Positions 1-8,146 are shown, numbered from the stretch's first letter. The stretch is 64,000 bases of DNA from Mucilaginibacter flavus (GCF_030409315.1 NZ_JAUFPS010000021.1:2326-66325), one strand, 5' to 3'. The notes: generated from the letters alone by a model not told the origin. A program made the numbers and translations.

Positions 1-588
1 TTATTTGTGCCTTTTCTCTAAATTCTTAGCTATAGTTTCTAAAGAGAGTCCTTTTTCGCGAAGCAAAACCAACAGGTGAAACACAAGATCAGATGATTCG
101 TTGATGAGGTCTGTTTCCGTTTCTGCCAGGGCAGCAATTACGGTTTCAACGCCTTCTTCACCTACTTTTTGAGCAATTTTGTTTAAGCCTTTATTGCGGA
201 GCTTGTTTACGTACGATCCTTCAACCGGATTTTCATACCTATCGGCAATAATGTTTTCCAGTTCGAGAATAAAGTTTTGATTGTACTCAGTCTGGAAACA
301 GCTGCGTGAGCCGGTGTGGCAGGTTGGGCCGTCGGCTTTTACTTTTATCAGCAGGGTATCGTTATCGCAATCAATGCTGATGTTTTTTACATGCAAAAAG
401 TTACTGCTGGTTTCGCCTTTGGTCCACAAGCGGTTTTTTGAGCGCGAGAAGAAAGTAACTACATTTTCGGCAACGGTTTTATCATATGCTTCCTGGTTCA
501 TGTAACCCAGCATTAAAACCTCTAAAGTTTGCTCGTCCTGTATAATAACCGGCACTAAGCCGTCTGTTTTGTTGAAATCTATATTCAT
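1..588 (-). CDS. hisIE: Bifunctional phosphoribosyl-AMP cyclohydrolase / phosphoribosyl-ATP pyrophosphatase
   Basis: This cytoplasmic enzyme carries out steps 2 and 3 of histidine synthesis: it removes pyrophosphate from PR-ATP and opens the adenine ring of PR-AMP. Residues 1-105 are the HisI half, with WTKGETS near 55-61, C74 in a DCDND motif, and C90 and C97 in [11 protein letters not shown], the usual zinc ligands. Residues 106-195 are the HisE half, with EEGVET (144-149) and ESSD (164-167), the metal and nucleotide-binding helices of the MazG-like fold. The length of 195 residues is normal for the fusion. It is the last gene of the his operon in this window and is separated from hisF by a 400-base gap full of repeats, so co-transcription is likely but not certain. 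Confidence 0.97.
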   Translation of the reverse strand: MNIDFNKTDGLVPVIIQDEQTLEVLMLGYMNQEAYDKTVAENVVTFFSRSKNRLWTKGETSSNFLHVKNISIDCDNDTLLIKVKADGPTCHTGSRSCFQTEYNQNFILELENIIADRYENPVEGSYVNKLRNKGLNKIAQKVGEEGVETVIAALAETETDLINESSDLVFHLLVLLREKGLSLETIAKNLEKRHK

Positions 589-664
589 ATGTGTTGCCTA
601 TTGCCAGGTTCGTGTTGTTTATCATTTGCCCGTAACCAGTTTATTGGAGGGGCTTTCTTTTGTT

Positions 665-712
665 CCCCTCTTGAGAGGGGAGTGTCGGGATGTGCGGTTG
701 CAGGGGTGTGTT
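665..712. repeat. C-rich palindrome with G-rich tail
   Basis: CCCCTC-TTGA-GAGGGG forms a 6-bp stem with a 4-base loop, followed by a tail containing GCAGGGGTGTGT. The style is the same as the palindromes in the hisD/hisG gap and after pcm, though the bases are not identical. Confidence 0.6.
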
Positions 713-730
713 ATTCACCATGCTTATCAG

Positions 731-812
731 GGCGTTGCCTTTGGCCCGGGCTTTACGCTCATACTGCACAGGCTTTAACCACGGGCCGGTATCCGCTTCA
801 ATCCCTAACGCG
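731..812 (-). repeat. Dispersed repeat, copy 1 (minus orientation)
   Basis: Read on the minus strand this holds GCGTTAGGGAT, then GCGGATACCGGCC, a variable middle with CAGTATGAGCG, and ends GGCAACGCC. The copy at 35624-35706 has the same landmarks in the same order (GCGTTAGTGAT, GTGGATACCGGCC, GCGTATGAACG, GGAACGCC). The ends are partly complementary (GGCGTT / AACGCC), so each copy could fold. No coding sequence is inside. Confidence 0.65.
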
Positions 813-836
813 GACATCCGTTACTTAAACTAATAT

Positions 837-926
837 CGTGCTGAACTTGTTTCAGCATCTCACCCATAAGGTTCACATGATGCGGGCTACTTGTGCTGTG
901 GGGTGCCGAAACAAGTTAGGCATGAC
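837..926. repeat. Hairpin repeat, TGCTGAACTTGTTTCAGCA type
   Basis: The left arm is CGTGCTGAACTTGTTTCAGC and the right arm is GTGCCGAAACAAGTTAGGCA followed by TGAC, an imperfect inverted repeat about 90 bases end to end. A sister copy is at 33442-33534. The design, two arms each starting or ending with a GTCAT-like end, is shared with the GTCATTGCGAGG repeats. Confidence 0.7.
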
Positions 927-989
927 AAAGTTGTGCTTTAAGCATCCGGAAACGCACCCCGATTCTCGCAACCCGCTCCCCGCATCACA

Positions 990-1745
990 TCATATCCTCA
1001 CCTCAATATTATTACTCTTCAATACCGCCTTCAAATCGGGTATCAATATTTCGCCGTAGTGAAATACCGAGGCCGCTAAAGCAGCATCTACATTTGTTTT
1101 TTCAAATACATCAACAAAGTGTGGTACCGATCCGGCTCCGCCAGAGGCAATTACCGGGATGTGTACCGCATCGTTAACTATTTTTAATAGTTTGTTATCG
1201 AAACCTGCTTTGGTGCCGTCATGGTCCATAGAAGTGAGCAGGATTTCGCCTGCGCCGCGGTTTTCTGCCTCCAAAATCCATTCAAGGGTTTCACGCTCGG
1301 TAGGTAGCCTTCCGCCGTTTAAGTGTACAACATTTTTATCGCCTATGCGGCGGGTATCAACAGCTATCACCACAAACTGAACGCCAAATGCTTTGGCCAG
1401 TTCGTCAATTAAGGCTGGGTTACGCACCGCTGCCGAGTTGATAGAGATTTTATCGGCGCCAGCGTTTAAAAGCGCGTCGGCATCAGCAATTTCGTTGATG
1501 CCGCCACCAATGGTAAACGGAATGTTGATTTGCCTTGCTACGGCCTTAACCAATTCCACCATGGTTTTACGACGCTCCACTGTAGCAGTAATATCCAGAA
1601 ATACCAGTTCATCGGCACCCTGGCGCGAGTAATTCCAAGCCAGCTCAACCGGGTCGCCTGCGTCGCGCAGGTCTACAAAGTTTACACCTTTTACAGTGCG
1701 TCCGTCTTTAACGTCAAGACAGGGGATAATTCTTTTACTTAGCAT
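990..1745 (-). CDS. hisF: Imidazole glycerol phosphate synthase, cyclase subunit
   Basis: HisF is the (beta/alpha)8 barrel that joins ammonia from HisH to PRFAR, giving imidazole glycerol phosphate and AICAR. The two catalytic aspartates are visible: D11 in [10 protein letters not shown] and D130 in VVIAVDTRR. Phosphate-binding loops IGGGI (79-83) and ASGGAG near 200 are intact. The length of 251 residues is standard. The ATG start gives the canonical [11 protein letters not shown] beginning. Its partner hisH lies two genes upstream; the gap to hisA carries a 94-base hairpin repeat. Confidence 0.98.
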   Translation of the reverse strand: MLSKRIIPCLDVKDGRTVKGVNFVDLRDAGDPVELAWNYSRQGADELVFLDITATVERRKTMVELVKAVARQINIPFTIGGGINEIADADALLNAGADKISINSAAVRNPALIDELAKAFGVQFVVIAVDTRRIGDKNVVHLNGGRLPTERETLEWILEAENRGAGEILLTSMDHDGTKAGFDNKLLKIVNDAVHIPVIASGGAGSVPHFVDVFEKTNVDAALAASVFHYGEILIPDLKAVLKSNNIEVRI

Positions 1746-1761
1746 GCTGCTTTTTGGAGAT

Positions 1762-1855
1762 CGTCATTGCGAGGAACGAAGCAATCCCAAATAAGGCAGA
1801 GCCGCTTTGCAAACTGCTCTGTATATCGGGGATTGCTTCGTTCCTCGCAATGACG
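1762..1855. repeat. GTCATTGCGAGG hairpin repeat, copy 1
   Basis: Two perfect 27-bp arms (1762-1788 and 1829-1855) start CGTCATTGCGAGGAACGAAG and surround a 40-base middle. It sits inside the his operon between hisA and hisF. Related copies are at 5584-5664 and 9950-10042, and a single arm is at 49533. The type resembles non-autonomous palindromic REP or MITE-like elements; no transposase gene is in the window. Confidence 0.85.
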
Positions 1856-1880
1856 TTGTTTTTATTGGGCTTCGCCCGAA

Positions 1881-2630
1881 TTATATCGATATCAGCGCGT
1901 CCAGATTCCAGTTTTTCACGTCTTCAATCGTGATGCGGTTTTCGTAAATGGCTTTGCCGACTACTACAGATTCTACTTTTAAACGGTTCAGTTTTTCTAC
2001 ATCATCCATAGAACTTACGCCGCCTGAAGCGATTAATTTAATAAACGGTGAATGGTCAAGCAGTTTTTCGTACAGATCGATACCTGCGCCACCAAGCTTG
2101 CCGTCTTTATCAATATCGGTACATAAAAAACGGAAAAAGCCTAAGGCAAGGCATTTGTCAACATAATCCATCAGTTTTATAGGCGAGCTTTCCATCCAGC
2201 CCGAGTATTTGATCACCTCGTCTAACACGTCGATAGCGATAACAACCTGGTCAGAGCATTTGTCTTTACCGCAAATTTCTTTGCCTAATTCAGGCAAAAA
2301 ATCTGGGTTGGTAATGGCTTGTGTACCTACAATAACACGGTGTACGCCAGAATCAATCAATTCCTTCACTTTATCAATACTGCGGATACCGCCGCCATAC
2401 TGTACCTTCATGTCGGTTTTGCGGATTACATCAAACAGGTATTGCTGGTTACTGAAATCGTTTTTAGCGCCGTTTAAATCAATAATATGGATGAAATTGG
2501 TGCCGTTACTTTGGTAGCGCTCAATCATTTCTTCAAGCGTTACGTCATATTCTGTTACCTGTTGGTAATCGCCTTCACGTAGCCGAACTACTTTTTTATT
2601 CAGAATATCGATAGCAGGTATTATGTACAT
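1881..2630 (-). CDS. hisA: ProFAR isomerase (phosphoribosylformimino-AICAR ribotide isomerase)
   Basis: HisA catalyses the Amadori rearrangement of ProFAR to PRFAR, the fourth step of histidine synthesis. It is a TIM barrel homologous to HisF. The catalytic pair is D8 in IIPAIDIL and an aspartate in strand 5 (D134 in VVIAIDV, or the downstream CTDIDKDG motif). YGGGIRS (78-84) and IASGGVSS near 200 are the phosphate-binding loops. The length of 249 residues is normal. It starts 5 bases after the stop of hisH, the tightest spacing in the operon, so translational coupling is likely. Confidence 0.97.
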   Translation of the reverse strand: MYIIPAIDILNKKVVRLREGDYQQVTEYDVTLEEMIERYQSNGTNFIHIIDLNGAKNDFSNQQYLFDVIRKTDMKVQYGGGIRSIDKVKELIDSGVHRVIVGTQAITNPDFLPELGKEICGKDKCSDQVVIAIDVLDEVIKYSGWMESSPIKLMDYVDKCLALGFFRFLCTDIDKDGKLGGAGIDLYEKLLDHSPFIKLIASGGVSSMDDVEKLNRLKVESVVVGKAIYENRITIEDVKNWNLDALISI

Positions 2631-2635
2631 CTTTG

Positions 2636-3226
2636 TTATATTTTAGAGAAGTTTGTTAAAAGTGTTTCACCATAAGCGCCCGATTTTTCGGGATGGAATT
2701 GTACGCCGTAAAAATTATCCCGCCAAATTGATGCCGAAAATTCGTTGTTGTATTCGGCCGATAGCAGGGTGTATGCTTTATCATACTCAATAAAATATGA
2801 ATGTACAAAGTAAAAATGTGATCCCGACGGTATATCTTTAAATAAGGGATTTTCCTTTTCGGGGAAAACCTGGTTCCATCCGGTATGCGGTACTTTGTAT
2901 AAATTACTATCCTTAAACCTCAACGTTTTAATAGGAAACAAGCCGAGCAGGGTAGAGTCGCCCTCTTCAGAATAGGAGGTAAGCAGCTGCATGCCCACAC
3001 AAATACCCAAAGTAGGTTTCTTTAATTCCTTAATGGCTGGTACTAAACCGGTTGATTCCAGTTTTTTCATAGCAGCCCCGGCATGACCAACACCAGGAAT
3101 AATATACCTGTCATACAACTCCAGGTCTTCAACAGTATTCACCATGCCATAGGGAATGCCTAACCTGTCAAGTGCTGCAGTAAGGGAAAATATGTTCCCC
3201 GCTCCGTATCTTATTATACCAATCAT
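2636..3226 (-). CDS. hisH: Imidazole glycerol phosphate synthase, glutaminase subunit
   Basis: HisH is a class I glutamine amidotransferase that feeds ammonia to HisF. The triad is complete: C76 in TLGICVGMQL, H178 and E180 in VQFHPEKSG. PGVGHAGAAM (44-53) is the oxyanion-strand region. The length of 196 residues matches the family. The start codon follows an antisense array of AGAATCA heptamers in the hisB/hisH gap, leaving only about 7 bases between array and ATG, an odd site for a ribosome to load. The reading frame is undamaged. Confidence 0.97.
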   Translation of the reverse strand: MIGIIRYGAGNIFSLTAALDRLGIPYGMVNTVEDLELYDRYIIPGVGHAGAAMKKLESTGLVPAIKELKKPTLGICVGMQLLTSYSEEGDSTLLGLFPIKTLRFKDSNLYKVPHTGWNQVFPEKENPLFKDIPSGSHFYFVHSYFIEYDKAYTLLSAEYNNEFSASIWRDNFYGVQFHPEKSGAYGETLLTNFSKI

Positions 3227-3231
3227 TTTTA

Positions 3232-3318
3232 GTTAGAATCAAGAATCAAGAATCAAGAATCAAGAATCAAGAGAAGTCCTAAAAAGTCTTGACTCTTGAT
3301 TCTAACTTCTTGGCTCTA
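3232..3318. repeat. Inverted heptamer arrays, AGARTCA type, between hisB and hisH
   Basis: On the plus strand, next to the hisH start, are five perfect AGAATCA units. Read on the minus strand from the hisB stop codon, a sense array (AGAGCCA, AGAAGTT, AGAATCA, AGAGTCA, then AGACTTTTTAG) begins 1 base after the TAA. The two arrays are complementary and would form a stem of about 19 bp with one mismatch at the outer ends. The same words follow the stops of tsaB, lrp, ung and the DUF5723 gene. Confidence 0.85.
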
Positions 3319-4461
3319 TTAAAGAAGTCCTTTAGTCGACGGTAAAACCATCTTATTTACATCACGCTTCACCGCCATTTTTATTGCTTTGGCAAAGGCT
3401 TTAAATATAGCTTCTATTTTGTGATGTTCGTTTTGTCCTTCGGCTTTTATGTTCAAATTACTTTTCGACGCGTCGCTGAACGATTTGAAGAAGTGGTAAA
3501 ACATCTCCGTTGGCATATCGCCAACTTTTTCGCGTTTAAAATCGGCATCCCAAACCAGCCAGTTGCGTCCACCAAAGTCGATAGCTGCCTGGGCCAGGCA
3601 ATCGTCCATGGGCAGGCAAAAACCATAACGCTCAATGCCCATTTTGTTACCTAAGGCCGACGCGAAAATCTCGCCCAGGGCAATACCGGTATCTTCAATG
3701 GTATGGTGCTCGTCGATATGCAGATCGCCTTTAGCTTCAATTTCCAGATCGATACTGCCGTGGCGGGCAATCTGATCAAGCATATGGTCAAAAAAGTTCA
3801 AGCCGGTTGATACTTTGGCATTGCCGGTACCATCCAGGTTTATTTTAATGTAGATATCGGTTTCTTTAGTAGTGCGGCGGTGCTCAATAACACGCTGTCC
3901 TAACTTCAAAAACTCGTAAATCTGTTGCCAGTCGGTAGTTTCAAGGGCGATGGTATCGCCAATATGATCGGCCTCAGTAAATTCGCCGCCACCTAAGTTA
4001 GATTGATTGTTTAAAAAGATGGCCTTAGCACCCAAATTTTTGCCAAGCAATACATCATTCTTTCTATCGCCAATGGTGAAAGAGTTTTTCAGATCGTACT
4101 TTTCAGTATCAAAATATTGGGTTAACAACGCGGTGCCCGGTTTGCGGGTTGGCGCTTTATCGGCAGCAAAAGTACGGTCGATGATTTGGTTGGCAAACGT
4201 TACGCCCTCGCCCTCAAAAGTTTTAAGGATAAGGTTATGCACCGGCCAAAAAGTATCCTCGGGGTAAACGGCTGTACCCAAACCATCCTGATTGGTAACC
4301 ATTACCAGTTCAAAATCAAGCTCTTTAGCTATTTTGGGCAGATAGGTTAACGCGCCGGGATAAAAAGTAAGTTTTTCGAACGAATCGATCTGCTCATCCG
4401 GCGTTTCGTTGATCAGGGTGCCGTCACGGTCGACGAAGAGTATTTTTTGCAGCTTGCTCAT
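3319..4461 (-). CDS. hisB: Bifunctional histidinol-phosphatase / imidazole glycerol phosphate dehydratase
   Basis: This fusion performs two steps, dehydration of imidazole glycerol phosphate and dephosphorylation of histidinol phosphate. Residues 1 to about 165 are a HAD phosphatase with the nucleophile motif FVDRDGT and an IGDRKNDV motif. Residues from about 190 to the end are the dehydratase, with the two metal motifs DEHHTIED and EHHKIEA. An in-frame TTG lies one codon upstream, but the ATG at 4461 gives [15 protein letters not shown], the usual start, and 380 residues. The fused gene is also found in enterobacteria and other Bacteroidota. A heptamer array begins 1 base after its stop. Confidence 0.97.
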   Translation of the reverse strand: MSKLQKILFVDRDGTLINETPDEQIDSFEKLTFYPGALTYLPKIAKELDFELVMVTNQDGLGTAVYPEDTFWPVHNLILKTFEGEGVTFANQIIDRTFAADKAPTRKPGTALLTQYFDTEKYDLKNSFTIGDRKNDVLLGKNLGAKAIFLNNQSNLGGGEFTEADHIGDTIALETTDWQQIYEFLKLGQRVIEHRRTTKETDIYIKINLDGTGNAKVSTGLNFFDHMLDQIARHGSIDLEIEAKGDLHIDEHHTIEDTGIALGEIFASALGNKMGIERYGFCLPMDDCLAQAAIDFGGRNWLVWDADFKREKVGDMPTEMFYHFFKSFSDASKSNLNIKAEGQNEHHKIEAIFKAFAKAIKMAVKRDVNKMVLPSTKGLL

Positions 4462-4513
4462 CAATATAATTATTGATTTATTGAATTAGTGAATTATTGA
4501 TTTCGCTTGTCTA

Positions 4514-5563
4514 TTAGTTACCAAAATTATTTAAGGTATCTAATAAAACGGTATTTTCTTCAGGGGTGCCTACTGTAATACGTAAACTACCCTCGCATAG
4601 CTCAACCTTTGAACGGTTGCGCACAATGATGCCCTTTGATACCAGGTAATCATAAATGCCGTTGGCATCGGTAGTTTTTACCAGTATAAAGTTGGCATCT
4701 GATGGGTAAATATCTACCACAAAATCAAACTCTTTTAATGCCAGTACTAATCTATCGCGCTGGGTAAGGGTTTCTTTTATCCAGTTATTAACCTGCGCAA
4801 CATTAGCCAAAGCCTCTAAAGCCAATTGCTGAGACGACTCGTTAACATTATATGGAGGTTTTACCTTGTTCATTACGCGGATGATCTCTTCGCTGGCAAA
4901 GGCCATACCTACACGTAAGCCGGCAAGTCCCCAGGCTTTGGATAGGGTTTGCATCACCACAAGGTTGGCGTACTCGGTAAGCTCCTGTATAAATGATTTT
5001 TGGCGGCTGAAATTGATATATGCCTCATCAACCACCACAATACCGTTAAAGTTAGCCAGCAGGGTTTCAATATCCTCGCGGTTAATAGAATTACCTGTAG
5101 GGTTATTTGGCGAGCAAATGAAGATAAGTTTGGTGCGCTCATCAATAGCTTCGGCAATGCCTTCTAAATTAAGCTGATAATCTTCGGTGAGCAAAACCTT
5201 GCGGGCTTCAATGTCATTGATATTTGCCGATACTTCGTACATGCCATAGGTAGGAGGCACAAGGATTACGTTATCTACACCCGGGTTACAAAAACTGCGG
5301 AAGAGGATATCGATAGCCTCATCGCTGCCATTGCCAATGAAGATATTGCGCGGAGGTACACCTTTAATTTCGGTAATGCGCTTTTTTAATTCGTATTGTA
5401 GCGGATCGGGGTAGCGATTAAACTGCTGTGCCAACGGCGAACCAAAGGCGTTTTCATTAGCATCCAAAAAAACATTGGCCTCGCCCTGGTACTCATCACG
5501 CGCGGAGGAGTAGGGGGTAAGCTTTTTAATGTTTTCGCGTAGTAGGTTATTTATGTTGTACAT
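4514..5563 (-). CDS. hisC: Histidinol-phosphate aminotransferase
   Basis: HisC is a PLP-dependent fold-type I aminotransferase converting imidazole acetol phosphate to histidinol phosphate with glutamate as donor. The PLP lysine is K209 in TLSKAWGLAGLRVG; SPNNPTGN (151-158), VVDEAY (177-182) and the C-terminal SLRITVGTPEEN motif (substrate carboxylate-binding Arg) are all present. The length of 349 residues is typical. It is 52 bases upstream of hisB. The hisC/hisD gap holds two separate palindromic elements. Confidence 0.97.
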   Translation of the reverse strand: MYNINNLLRENIKKLTPYSSARDEYQGEANVFLDANENAFGSPLAQQFNRYPDPLQYELKKRITEIKGVPPRNIFIGNGSDEAIDILFRSFCNPGVDNVILVPPTYGMYEVSANINDIEARKVLLTEDYQLNLEGIAEAIDERTKLIFICSPNNPTGNSINREDIETLLANFNGIVVVDEAYINFSRQKSFIQELTEYANLVVMQTLSKAWGLAGLRVGMAFASEEIIRVMNKVKPPYNVNESSQQLALEALANVAQVNNWIKETLTQRDRLVLALKEFDFVVDIYPSDANFILVKTTDANGIYDYLVSKGIIVRNRSKVELCEGSLRITVGTPEENTVLLDTLNNFGN

Positions 5564-5583
5564 CTGTTATGTCTCATTGATCC

Positions 5584-5664
5584 CGTCATTGCGAGGTACG
5601 AAGCAATCCCCGATTTGCAAATCCGCTCTGTATCGTGGGGATTGCTTCGTACCTCGCAATGACG
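5584..5664. repeat. GTCATTGCGAGG hairpin repeat, copy 2
   Basis: Arms of 28 bp begin CGTCATTGCGAGGTACGAAG and are perfectly complementary to the right side. Both arms carry TAC where copy 1 has AAC, that is GGTACG against GGAACG, so the paired bases have changed together. The middle (TTTGCAAATCCGCTCTGTATCG) shares ...CTCTGTAT.. with copy 1. It lies inside the his operon between hisD and hisC. Confidence 0.85.
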
Positions 5665-5693
5665 GTTAATTATTAACTTTTCTTATTGATACC

Positions 5694-5726
5694 AGACTTA
5701 CGAAGTTTTTAAAACTTCGTAAGTCT
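5694..5726. repeat. 33-bp near-perfect palindrome
   Basis: Arms of 16 bases (AGACTTACGAAGTTTT and its exact complement) are separated by a single T. It lies 29 bases after the hairpin repeat and 8 bases before the hisD stop. A perfect stem this close to the stop could act as a processing site or a weak terminator inside the operon. A one-base loop cannot form in RNA without opening the A-T pairs at the tip. Confidence 0.8.
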
Positions 5727-5734
5727 TTCGCCTG

Positions 5735-7021
5735 TTAATTATTACTCCTGATTGATATCGCATTCCTATGCGCGTGCAACCCTTCCATCTCCGCCAAAAC
5801 CTCTACTGTATGGCCAATATTCTGGATGCCTTCACGGGTGATATACTGAAAGGTGATTTTCTTAACAAAAGAATCAACCGATACGCCCGAGTAAGCCCTG
5901 GCATAACTGCTGGTTGGCAGGGTATGGTTGGTGCCAGATGCATAGTCGCCGGCGCTTTCGGGGGTTAAATTACCAAGGAAAACAGAGCCCGCGTTAATGA
6001 TGCTCCCGGTAATTTGCTCCCAGCTATTTGTAGCTAAAATCAAGTGCTCTGGCGCATATTTGTTGCTGAAATCCATCGCCTCGGCCAGGCTTGAAGTAAC
6101 TACAATGTAGGAGTTATCTAAAGCCAGTTTGGCAATTTCGGCACGAGGTAAAACCGGGAGTTGTTTTTCGATTTCTGCCAAAGCCGCTTCTGCAATAGCT
6201 ACCGATGTGCAAACCAAAACAGATTGGCTATCAATACCATGTTCGGCCTGTGCCAGTAAATCGGCTGCTATATAAGCCGGTATGGCGGTATCGTCGGCCA
6301 AAACCAAAACTTCTGATGGACCCGCGGGCATATCAATAGCTGTTGTGGTGGTTGATTGAATAATGGTTTTAGCCTTGGTTACAAACTGGTTACCTGGCCC
6401 GAAAATTTTATCAACCTTAGTAATGCTTTCGGTACCGTAAGCCATGGCTGCAACGGCCTGCGCCCCGCCTGCAAGGTATATTTTATCTATTCCCAATAGC
6501 AATGCCACATAGGCGATAAAGGCATTCACCTTGCCGCTTTTTTGCGGAGGAGAACAAATCACAATTTCATGACAACCCGCTATGCGTGCAGGAATACCCA
6601 GCATCAAAAATGTACTCGGTAAAACCGCCGAACCACCTGGTATATACAAACCAACTTTTTCAATCGGTCGTAATTCGCGCCAGCAGGTAACGCCGGGCAT
6701 GGTTTCTACCTTATCCTCGGTTTTTAGCTGGGTTTGGTGAAATTTATAGATATTATTATATGCCGTTTCAAGTGCAGCCTTTTGTTCATCCGTGATGGCG
6801 GTAGCAAGTTCCTCCAGTTCGGCTTTATCTAAATAAAGCTTGCTTAATGATACCTTGTCAAACTTTTGGGCATAATCAATCAAAGCATTATCGCCGTGCT
6901 GTTGCACATTGGTAATCACTTCCTCCACAACCGAACGGATCTCATTCGCCGGGTCAACATTCCGCTGAACCAGTTTCTGGATATCTGTTGCTGTAAGTTC
7001 TGAATAATTAAATAGTTTCAT
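5735..7021 (-). CDS. hisD: Histidinol dehydrogenase
   Basis: HisD is the zinc- and NAD-dependent enzyme that oxidises L-histidinol to L-histidine in two steps, the last reactions of the pathway. Family motifs seen are GPGNQFVTKAK, MPAGPSEVLV, the metal and catalytic region AEHGIDSQS, YAPEHL and the C-terminal ESAGDYASGTNHTLPT. The length of 428 residues is normal. ATG start. It is separated from hisG by a C-rich inverted repeat of about 100 bases. Confidence 0.97.
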   Translation of the reverse strand: MKLFNYSELTATDIQKLVQRNVDPANEIRSVVEEVITNVQQHGDNALIDYAQKFDKVSLSKLYLDKAELEELATAITDEQKAALETAYNNIYKFHQTQLKTEDKVETMPGVTCWRELRPIEKVGLYIPGGSAVLPSTFLMLGIPARIAGCHEIVICSPPQKSGKVNAFIAYVALLLGIDKIYLAGGAQAVAAMAYGTESITKVDKIFGPGNQFVTKAKTIIQSTTTTAIDMPAGPSEVLVLADDTAIPAYIAADLLAQAEHGIDSQSVLVCTSVAIAEAALAEIEKQLPVLPRAEIAKLALDNSYIVVTSSLAEAMDFSNKYAPEHLILATNSWEQITGSIINAGSVFLGNLTPESAGDYASGTNHTLPTSSYARAYSGVSVDSFVKKITFQYITREGIQNIGHTVEVLAEMEGLHAHRNAISIRSNN

Positions 7022-7124
7022 GAGCCCCCCAGCCCCCTAAAGGGGGAGTTTTTTGAAAATTATAGTTGTTAAAACAGACTAAGCTAAACCCTCTTGTTCC
7101 CCCCTTCAGGGGGGTAGGGGGCTC
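7022..7124. repeat. C-rich inverted repeat between hisG and hisD
   Basis: The ends are GAGCCCCC and GGGGGCTC. The left side carries CCCCCTAAAGGGGG and the right side CCCCCCTTCAGGGGGG, so there is a nested small hairpin at each end and a larger stem overall. The complement of the right arm, CCCCTACCCCCCTGAAGGGG, recurs exactly after pcm at 48503-48522. Nothing codes inside. Confidence 0.8.
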
Positions 7125-7130
7125 GCCGCC

Positions 7131-7982
7131 CTATAAAATTATCTTCTCAATTGGCATTACTACAATGCCTTGTGCGCCGGCTTGTTTTAGCAGGCTTATC
7201 CTGTCCCAAAAATCACGTTCGGGAATTACGGTATGTACTGCCACCCAATCAGCCTCGGCCAATGGAACTACCGATGGGCTTTTTACGCCTGGTAGTAAAG
7301 CGGTTACCGCTTCAAGGTTTTCTTTTTTAACGTTAAGTACTACGTACTTAGTTTCTTTGGCACGTAAAACCGACTGGATGCGCTGGATCAATTCCTGTAC
7401 CAAATCGTTGTTTTCGGTTGCTTTGCTGCTAATCAGGATCGCTTCGGACGACATTACATCGGCAAAAGCCTTCAGTCCGTTGCTTTTTAAAGTACCCCCG
7501 GTTGATACCAAATCGCAAATAGCATCTGATAAACCCAGGCCCGGCGAAATCTCTACCGAACCAGATATGGTGCGGATATCAGATTGAATGCCTTTTTCTT
7601 TTAAAAATTTACCTAAAATAACCGGGTAGGTTGTAGCTATTGCCTTGCCGTTTAAATCTTCAAGCGAAGCGATATCATTATTATTTGGAACAGCAATTTT
7701 AAGTGAACATTTACCAAAACCAAGGCGTTGCAGGTAGCTCACTTCAACTTCAGTTTCTTCAATTACGTTTTCGCCAACAATACCTAAGTCGGCAATACCG
7801 TCCTGTACGTATTCAGGAATATCGTCATCGCGCAAAAAAAGAATTTCTAAAGGGAAGTTGGATACCGGGGAGATGAGCGAGCTTTTATAATTTTCGAAGT
7901 TTAAGCCGCAATTTTTTAATAATTCAACAGATTTTTCGTTGAGGCGACCAGATTTCTGGATCGCTATTTTAAGTGTTTTCAC
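7131..7982 (-). CDS. hisG: ATP phosphoribosyltransferase, long form
   Basis: HisG condenses ATP with PRPP, the committed and feedback-controlled first step of histidine synthesis. The length of 283 residues marks the long form with a C-terminal regulatory ACT-like domain (about 210-283), which needs no HisZ. The catalytic domain starts with LKIAIQKSGRLNEKS and has the PRPP-type loop DLVSTGGTLKSNGL near 160-175. The start is GTG; no in-frame ATG is nearby. It is the first structural gene of the operon, 72 bases after the leader peptide stop. The 72-base stretch contains AACCTCCG on the sense strand and a T-rich run. Confidence 0.96.
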   Translation of the reverse strand: MKTLKIAIQKSGRLNEKSVELLKNCGLNFENYKSSLISPVSNFPLEILFLRDDDIPEYVQDGIADLGIVGENVIEETEVEVSYLQRLGFGKCSLKIAVPNNNDIASLEDLNGKAIATTYPVILGKFLKEKGIQSDIRTISGSVEISPGLGLSDAICDLVSTGGTLKSNGLKAFADVMSSEAILISSKATENNDLVQELIQRIQSVLRAKETKYVVLNVKKENLEAVTALLPGVKSPSVVPLAEADWVAVHTVIPERDFWDRISLLKQAGAQGIVVMPIEKIIL

Positions 7983-8054
7983 AGAATGAGTTTTTGGAAC
8001 TATAATAAAAAAGAATATAAACGGAGGTTGTTATTTCGCGTAGAAACATACATA

Positions 8055-8114
8055 TTAGCTGATCACCACATGGTGGTGATGCAGATGAAGATGATGTAAA
8101 GCGATACCGTTCAT
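8055..8114 (-). CDS. hisL: His operon leader peptide (7 His in 19 residues)
   Basis: The minus strand reads MNGIALHHLHLHHHHVVIS and stop, seven histidines within nine residues. The codons for the last four His and the two following Val form a perfect 8-bp stem (ATCACCAC / GTGGTGAT, loop of 3). This is the design of a histidine attenuator: stalling at the His codons would hold this stem open. The ATG lies 33 bases downstream of a TATATTTG box and 72 bases before hisG. No GC-rich stem with a T-run is obvious between the leader and hisG, so control might act on translation of hisG or on an alternative fold. The peptide is read directly from sequence; the mechanism is inferred. Confidence 0.88.
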   Translation of the reverse strand: MNGIALHHLHLHHHHVVIS

Positions 8115-8146
8115 TTTTTTATAGTATACTACGGGTAAGTCTGGCG

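Larger units (their letters stand above)
589..989. other. Repeat-rich 401-base gap between hisF and hisIE
   Basis: No credible gene is present; the short open frames here are made of repeat sequence. In order the gap holds a C-rich palindrome with a G-rich tail, a dispersed repeat that has a second copy near 35.6 kb, and a hairpin repeat of the TGCTGAACTTGTTTCAGCA type, each listed separately. The remainder, about 927-989, shows nothing recognisable. This is the longest interruption of the his operon. Confidence 0.75.

Noticed and set aside
569..1059. Short open frames in the hisIE/hisF gap
   Set aside because: They lie across several repeats and resemble no protein.
4459..4464. Upstream TTG starts giving MMSK at hisB and at the acyl-CoA ligase (22070-22072)
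   Set aside because: In both cases the ATG one codon later gives the usual protein start, so the TTG was not used.
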